The notes beneath the pieces were generated by a model, which was given only the letters and a program-made list of their open reading frames with translations, was not told the origin of the DNA and did not search any database. Source: Xanthomonas euroxanthea (GTDB lineage: Bacteria > Pseudomonadota > Gammaproteobacteria > Xanthomonadales > Xanthomonadaceae). Taken from it: DNA of 64,000 nt. This document shows positions 58,731 to 64,000 of this stretch, piece after piece. The stretch lies in NCBI RefSeq assembly GCF_900476395.1, contig NZ_UIHB01000001.1, forward strand, positions 1,083,385 to 1,147,384, read 5' to 3'. Numbering within the stretch: position 1 is the first letter of the stretch; the number at the start of each line of letters is the position of its first letter. Position numbers and translations under genes: made by a program.

Positions 58731-59822
58731 ATGGGTATCAAATGCGGCATCGTCGGCCTGCCCAACGTCGGCAAGTCGACCCTGTTCAATGCGCTGACCA
58801 AGGCGGGCATCGCTGCGGCCAATTTCCCGTTCTGCACCATCGAGCCGAATGTCGGCATCGTGCCGGTGCCGGACCCGCGCCTCAATCAGCTGGCTGAGAT
58901 CGTCAAGCCGCAGAAGTTGATTCCGACCGCGGTCGAGTTCGTCGACATCGCCGGCCTGGTGGCGGGCGCGGCAAGCGGCGAGGGGCTGGGCAACAAGTTC
59001 CTCGCGCACATTCGCGAGGTCGATGCGATCACCCACGTGGTGCGGTGCTTCGAAAACGACGACGTCATCCACGTCAACAACAAGGTCGACCCGATCGCCG
59101 ATATCGAAACCATCGATACCGAGCTGGCGCTGGCCGACCTGGACAGCGTGGAAAAGGCACTCAACCGTGCCGAGCGCAGCGCCAAGGGCGGCGACAAGGA
59201 CGCAGCGGCGCGCAAGCCGGTGCTGGCCAAGTTGCAGGCCGCGTTGGCCGATGGCAAGGCCGGGCGTGCAGCCGGTCTGGACGAGGATGAAAAGGCGCTG
59301 GTGCGCGACCTGTTCCTGCTGACGCTCAAGCCGGTGATGTACATCGCCAACGTGCTTGAGGACGGCTTCGAGAACAATCCGCACCTGGAGGCAGTGCGCA
59401 AGCATGCGTTGACCGAGGGTGCGGAAGTGGTGCCGGTCTCGGCAGCGATCGAAGAAGAGCTGTCGCAGCTCGACGACGAGGACCGCGACACCTTCCTGGC
59501 CGATCTGGGGTTGGACGAGCCGGGCCTGAATCGCGTCATCCGCGCCGCCTACAAGCTGCTCGGCCTGCAGACCTACTTCACGGCCGGCGTCAAGGAAGTG
59601 CGCGCGTGGACGGTCAAGGCTGGCTCGACCGCGCCGCAGGCCGCGGCGGTGATCCATACCGATTTCGAGAAGGGCTTCATTCGCGCCGAGACGATCGGCT
59701 TTGACGACTTCATCAAGCACCGCGGCGAAGCCGGTGCGCGCGATGCCGGGCGTCTGCGCCTGGAAGGCAAGGAATATCGCGTGCAGGAAGGCGACGTATT
59801 GCACTTCCGTTTCAACGTCTGA
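58731..59822 (+). CDS. ychF: redox-regulated ATPase YchF (OLA1 family)
   Basis: A 363-residue Obg-related P-loop protein that prefers ATP and acts in translation and stress responses. It begins [20 protein letters not shown] with the P-loop, followed by the switch region [14 protein letters not shown] and [18 protein letters not shown]. The C-terminal TGS-like domain ([20 protein letters not shown]) is complete. The ATG at 58731 is the conserved start; the in-frame extension derives from the intergenic repeat. Confidence 0.97.
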   Translation: MGIKCGIVGLPNVGKSTLFNALTKAGIAAANFPFCTIEPNVGIVPVPDPRLNQLAEIVKPQKLIPTAVEFVDIAGLVAGAASGEGLGNKFLAHIREVDAITHVVRCFENDDVIHVNNKVDPIADIETIDTELALADLDSVEKALNRAERSAKGGDKDAAARKPVLAKLQAALADGKAGRAAGLDEDEKALVRDLFLLTLKPVMYIANVLEDGFENNPHLEAVRKHALTEGAEVVPVSAAIEEELSQLDDEDRDTFLADLGLDEPGLNRVIRAAYKLLGLQTYFTAGVKEVRAWTVKAGSTAPQAAAVIHTDFEKGFIRAETIGFDDFIKHRGEAGARDAGRLRLEGKEYRVQEGDVLHFRFNV

Positions 59823-59885
59823 TCCCGTGCGCGCGGCGCTGGTCTTCGCGCGCTTTCGGGAGTGGCGAAGAGTTCAAAATTTTTG

Positions 59886-59914
59886 TTGACACCGGGTGCG
59901 TCCCACAACAAAAT
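59886..59914 (+). promoter_or_regulatory. sigma-70 promoter of the tRNA-tuf operon
   Basis: A perfect -35 TTGACA (59886-59891), a 17-bp spacer and -10 CAAAAT (59909-59914), followed by a GC-rich discriminator. It lies 63 bp before the first tRNA, as expected for a strong, growth-regulated stable-RNA promoter. The -10 matches consensus at four of six bases. Confidence 0.7.
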
Positions 59915-59976
59915 AACGGGCTGCTTCACCCCGAACCGAATTCGCTTCATCGCGCACCGGTCCGGTAGTAAAAGCT

Positions 59977-60062
59977 GGAGGGATACCCAAGCGGCCAACG
60001 GGGGCAGACTGTAAATCTGCTGGCTTACGCCTTCGGTGGTTCGAATCCACCTCCCTCCACCA
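59977..60062 (+). tRNA. tRNA-Tyr(GUA)
   Basis: A class II tRNA with a long variable arm. Acceptor stem GGAGGGA (59977-59983) pairs with TCCCTCC, then A and an encoded CCA. The anticodon stem-loop CAGA-CTGTAAA-TCTG has anticodon GTA at 60011-60013. It is first in a tRNA cluster ahead of tuf. Confidence 0.97.
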
Positions 60063-60091
60063 GTTTCACGTTGTGGCATGCAGTTCCCGGC

Positions 60092-60165
60092 GCGGGAGTA
60101 GTTCAACGGTAGAACCTCAGCCTTCCAAGCTGATGGTGCGGGTTCGATTCCCGTCTCCCGCTCCA
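60092..60165 (+). tRNA. tRNA-Gly(UCC)
   Basis: Acceptor stem GCGGGAG pairs with CTCCCGC, discriminator T, encoded CCA. The anticodon loop CTTCCAA gives TCC at 60124-60126. It is 29 bp after tRNA-Tyr. Confidence 0.97.
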
Positions 60166-60198
60166 TTGAACGCAAATGCATGGCATAATGCAAAACTC

Positions 60199-60274
60199 GC
60201 TCACGTAGCTCAGTCGGTAGAGCACCTCCTTGGTAAGGAGGAGGTCGAAGGTTCGATTCCTTTCGTGAGCACCA
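60199..60274 (+). tRNA. tRNA-Thr(GGU)
   Basis: Acceptor stem GCTCACG pairs with CGTGAGC, discriminator A, encoded CCA. The anticodon arm CCTCC-TTGGTAA-GGAGG gives GGT. It lies 46 bp before tuf. The order tyr-gly-thr-tuf is the same as in the E. coli tufB operon. Confidence 0.97.
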
Positions 60275-60320
60275 TTACTCAATCGTCTTCAACTCCAAAC
60301 GATTACCGAGACACGCACCC

Positions 60321-61511
<1,191 letters not shown>

Positions 61512-61520
61512 GTGCCTGTG

Positions 61521-61588
61521 TCCAGTCGCCTTGCGGCGGCTGGATTCAAACGAATGGCGGGCCGGCTAAACCGCGGTCCGCCTTCGTT
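61521..61588 (+). terminator. double hairpin between tuf and tRNA-Trp
   Basis: TCCAGTCGCC-TTGC-GGCGGCTGGA (61521-61544) and a second larger hairpin with AACGAA/TTCGTT and GGCGG/CCGCC arms (61549-61588), followed by GTCTT. Together they probably terminate or trim the tuf transcript before tRNA-Trp. The lack of a long T-run leaves read-through likely. Confidence 0.6.
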
Positions 61589-61617
61589 GTCTTAGGGTTT
61601 GCGGTAAACGAGTACAT

Positions 61618-61693
<76 letters not shown>

Positions 61694-61742
61694 CTCCTCT
61701 TTCCGGCCCAGCGATTCGGGTCAGATCGGTAACTAGAGCCGG

Positions 61743-62153
61743 ATGAATAGCAAAATCGAGCCTTCCAAAAGCGCGTCTGCTGCCAGCGCCGATATCGTGA
61801 AATACGTCATCTCCGCGCTCCTGGTGATCGCGGGGTTGTTTGTGTGGTTCTGGTTTTCTGCACCCGAGCGTGCCACGCAGTTTGGAGCCTGGACGCCGCA
61901 GTTGCGCGCGCTGGCTGTGATTGTGGGGTTGGTGGCCGGTGCGTTTGTGTTTCTGGGGACCGGCAAAGGCCGGGAAGCCCGTGAATTCATGTCCGAATCC
62001 AGGTTCGAGTTGCGCAAGGTGGTCTGGCCGACGCGCCAGGAAGCCATTCGCACGACCTGGGTCGTGATTGTTGTTGTGATCATTCTGAGTTTGCTGTTGG
62101 GCGGCTTCGACTTCGTCATCCAGAAGCTCACGCAGTGGTTCCTGGCTCGTTGA
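61743..62153 (+). CDS. secE: preprotein translocase subunit SecE
   Basis: A 136-residue three-helix SecE, similar to the E. coli type. Helices are at about 22-40, 57-75 and 103-122 ([19 protein letters not shown]), with the conserved cytoplasmic segment [20 protein letters not shown]. It is part of the SecYEG channel. Thirteen bases separate it from nusG; the two are co-transcribed in most bacteria. Confidence 0.96.
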   Translation: MNSKIEPSKSASAASADIVKYVISALLVIAGLFVWFWFSAPERATQFGAWTPQLRALAVIVGLVAGAFVFLGTGKGREAREFMSESRFELRKVVWPTRQEAIRTTWVVIVVVIILSLLLGGFDFVIQKLTQWFLAR

Positions 62154-62166
62154 GGAGAATCAAGCA

Positions 62167-62724
62167 GTGAAGCGTTGGTATGTCGTTCACGCCTATTCAG
62201 GCTTCGAAAAATCCGTTGCGCAGGCCCTGCGCGACCGTATCGCGCGCACCGAAATGGAAGATCGCTTCGGCGACGTCCTGGTGCCGACCGAGGAAGTCAT
62301 CGAAATGCGCGCCGGCCAGAAGCGCCGGTCCGAGCGCAAGTTCTTCCCCGGCTACGTGCTGGTGCAGATCGAGACCCACGAAGAAGCCGGTATTCCGCGC
62401 ATCGACAATGAAAGCTGGCATCTGGTGAAGGAAACTTCCAAGGTGATGGGCTTCATCGGCGGCACCGCCGACCGTCCGTTGCCGATCCGCGACGAAGAGG
62501 CGGATGCGATCCTGCAGCGTGTGCAGGATGGCGTCGAGAAGCCGCGTCCGAAGGTGCTGTTCGAGCCGGGTCAGATGGTGCGCGTCACCGATGGTCCGTT
62601 CAACGACTTCAACGGCGTCGTGGAAGAAGTCAATTACGAGAAGAGCCGGTTGCGGGTTGCCGTGCTCATCTTCGGTCGCTCCACGCCGGTCGAGCTCGAG
62701 TTCGGTCAGGTCGAGAAGGGCTGA
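62167..62724 (+). CDS. nusG: transcription termination/antitermination factor NusG
   Basis: A 185-residue factor that joins RNA polymerase to Rho or to the ribosome. The N-terminal NGN domain starts [20 protein letters not shown] and has the [12 protein letters not shown] strand. The KOW domain (residues about 135-185) reads [24 protein letters not shown] start at 62167 follows GAGGAGA. A GGGCGCC/GGCGCCC hairpin follows the stop codon. Confidence 0.97.
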   Translation: MKRWYVVHAYSGFEKSVAQALRDRIARTEMEDRFGDVLVPTEEVIEMRAGQKRRSERKFFPGYVLVQIETHEEAGIPRIDNESWHLVKETSKVMGFIGGTADRPLPIRDEEADAILQRVQDGVEKPRPKVLFEPGQMVRVTDGPFNDFNGVVEEVNYEKSRLRVAVLIFGRSTPVELEFGQVEKG

Positions 62725-62762
62725 GGTCGGTTGGGCGCCGTCTAGGCGCCCGCCTCGAATGC

Positions 62763-62771
62763 TGCTATAGT
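62763..62771 (+). promoter_or_regulatory. extended -10 promoter for the rplK-rplA operon
   Basis: TGCTATAGT is an extended -10 (TGN-TATAGT), about 150 bp before rplK. The -35 position is poor, as is common for extended -10 promoters. It follows the nusG hairpin. Confidence 0.5.
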
Positions 62772-62807
62772 GCGCGGCTCGCTCACCTGGCGAACCGCCG
62801 GGAATCA

Positions 62808-62829
62808 ATGGCTGCCGCATGGCAGCCAT
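62808..62829 (+). promoter_or_regulatory. strong hairpin in the rplK mRNA leader
   Basis: ATGGCTGCC-GCAT-GGCAGCCAT: a perfect 9-bp stem with a tetraloop in the long rplK leader. L1 represses the L11-L1 operon by binding its leader in E. coli. This hairpin may belong to such a control region, but I cannot match it to the L1 target. Confidence 0.4.
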
Positions 62830-62923
62830 CTGCGTGTGGTCAGAAACGTGAAGCCGGGACACGTGATTTCCCGGTCCGATGGGGAGCCTGCAGTCAAGGC
62901 GCTAGCACCCGGAGAGTATCGAA

Positions 62924-63352
62924 ATGGCAAAGAAGATAACTGCTTACATCAAGTTGCAGGTCAAGGCCGGTCAGGCCAATCCTGCGCCGCCGGTCGGCCC
63001 TGCACTGGGTCAGCGCGGTCTGAACATCATGGAGTTCTGCAAGGCGTTCAACGCAGCGACCTCCAAGCTGGAGCCGGGTCTGCCGACGCCGGTGGTGATT
63101 ACCGCGTATTCCGACCGTACCTTCACCTTCATCACCAAGAGCACCCCGGCCAGCGTGCTGCTCAAGAAGGCCGCAGGCGTGACCTCCGGTTCCAAGCGCC
63201 CCAACACCGACAAGGTGGGCAAGGTGACGCGCAAGCAGCTGGAAGAGATCGCCAAGGTCAAGGAAGCCGATTTGACGGCGGCCGAGCTGGAAGCGGCAGT
63301 GCGCACGATTGCGGGTTCTGCCCGCAGCATGGGTTTGACGGTGGAGGGCTAA
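62924..63352 (+). CDS. rplK: 50S ribosomal protein L11
   Basis: A 142-residue ribosomal protein of the GTPase-associated centre. It starts [20 protein letters not shown] and has [20 protein letters not shown] and the RNA-binding C-terminal domain ending [12 protein letters not shown]. Four bases separate the TAA from the rplA ATG. Confidence 0.98.
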   Translation: MAKKITAYIKLQVKAGQANPAPPVGPALGQRGLNIMEFCKAFNAATSKLEPGLPTPVVITAYSDRTFTFITKSTPASVLLKKAAGVTSGSKRPNTDKVGKVTRKQLEEIAKVKEADLTAAELEAAVRTIAGSARSMGLTVEG

Positions 63353-63355
63353 GAC

Positions 63356-64000
63356 ATGGCACAGAGCAAGCGCGTTAAGGCCATTGCGGCCGCTGTCGTT
63401 CCGGGCAAGACCTATGCCTTCGAAGAGGCAATCAAGATCCTGAAGACCGTTGCCAAGGCCAAGTTCGTCGAGTCGATCGACGTTGCCGTGCGCCTGGGCG
63501 TGGACGCCAAGAAGTCCGACCAGCAGGTGCGCGGTTCGACCGTGCTGCCGGCCGGTACCGGCAAGAGCGTGCGCGTTGCGGTGTTCGCACCGGCCGGCGC
63601 CAAGGCTGACGAAGCCCTGGCCGCTGGTGCCGAGGCGGTGGGCATGGACGACCTGGCCGAGAAGATGCAGGCCGGCGACCTGAGCTACGACGTGGTCATC
63701 GCGACCCCGGACGCGATGCGCGTCGTCGGTAAGCTCGGCACCCTGCTGGGCCCGCGTGGCCTGATGCCGAACCCGAAGGTCGGCACCGTGTCGGCCAACC
63801 CGGGCGAAGCGGTCAAGAATGCCAAGTCGGGTCAGGTGCGTTACCGCACCGACAAGGCCGGCATCATCCACTGCACCATCGGCAAGGCCAGCTTCGATGA
63901 CGAAGCGCTGAAGTCGAACCTGCAGGCACTGCTGGTCGATCTGATCAAGGCCAAGCCGGCCACCTCCAAGGGGACCTACCTGCAGAAGGTGTCGGTCAGC
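63356..64000 (+). CDS. rplA: 50S ribosomal protein L1 (partial, runs off the window)
   Basis: The first 215 codons of L1, which is normally about 232 residues; the 3' end lies beyond base 64000. It begins [20 protein letters not shown] and includes the signature [20 protein letters not shown] and [18 protein letters not shown]1 binds 23S rRNA and represses the rplKA operon. The ATG lies four bases after rplK, indicating coupling. Confidence 0.97.
   Translation, partial: MAQSKRVKAIAAAVVPGKTYAFEEAIKILKTVAKAKFVESIDVAVRLGVDAKKSDQQVRGSTVLPAGTGKSVRVAVFAPAGAKADEALAAGAEAVGMDDLAEKMQAGDLSYDVVIATPDAMRVVGKLGTLLGPRGLMPNPKVGTVSANPGEAVKNAKSGQVRYRTDKAGIIHCTIGKASFDDEALKSNLQALLVDLIKAKPATSKGTYLQKVSVS

Overview
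The window is GC-rich, gene-dense chromosomal DNA. It most resembles a Xanthomonas (Gammaproteobacteria, Lysobacterales); I cannot name the species from sequence alone. The evidence is the minus-strand run ahpC, ahpF, oxyR, which is the known xanthomonad order, three secreted subtilases in tandem, paired DUF1631 genes, a three-piece proton-translocating transhydrogenase, and palindromic intergenic repeats that begin with GTAG. No prophage, integrase, IS element, CRISPR array or rRNA operon is visible. Most of the window is core genome, with accessory features mainly in intergenic repeats.

Layout. 1-7.5 kb: a DMT-type permease, glnS, a glutathione transferase, a small DUF2007 protein, then a minus-strand signalling operon (LuxR-type regulator, hybrid histidine kinase, single-domain response regulator). 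7.5-12 kb: an exported SnoaL-like protein, msrA, a DJ-1/PfpI protein, tal and rnk. 12-15.5 kb: the peroxide-defence cluster oxyR, ahpF, ahpC with a candidate OxyR site upstream of ahpC. 15.6-20.8 kb: prmC and pip, then a tightly overlapping minus-strand operon (nitroreductase, 5'-3' exonuclease, Nudix hydrolase, N-formylglutamate amidohydrolase). 20.9-25.8 kb: two tandem DUF1631 genes. 25.9-27.5 kb: a divergent alpha/beta hydrolase and TetR pair sharing two perfect operator-like palindromes. 27.6-32.2 kb: pntAA and pntAB-pntB, separated by a minus-strand sigma-factor operon. 33-35.3 kb: a membrane protein, sufT and ilvE. 35.5-41 kb: three tandem subtilases. 41.2-43.2 kb: ybaK, a short asparaginase-like protein, DUF2069 and wrbA. 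43.3-46.8 kb: yihY, a TlpA-like lipoprotein, acylphosphatase and a membrane protein. 46.8-50.5 kb: ppk2, moaB, a repeat cluster and an OGT-type TPR glycosyltransferase. 50.5-59.8 kb: prfA and hemA divergent from TPR-lolB-ispE-tRNA-Gln-prs-rplY-pth-ychF. 59.9-64 kb: tRNA-Tyr, tRNA-Gly, tRNA-Thr, tuf, tRNA-Trp, secE, nusG, rplK and the start of rplA.

How the genes work together. The right end is the conserved translation/transcription block. The oxyR-ahp cluster, msrA and perhaps the DJ-1 protein and wrbA form an oxidative-stress group. The sigma factor, a single-pass membrane protein and a secreted protein with LTxxQ-like repeats look like a self-contained envelope-sensing circuit. It is the best candidate here for an uncharacterised system. 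The subtilase trio suits an organism that secretes degradative enzymes. The intergenic DNA carries at least three repeat families, and one of them has been duplicated together with the 3' ends of two flanking convergent genes.
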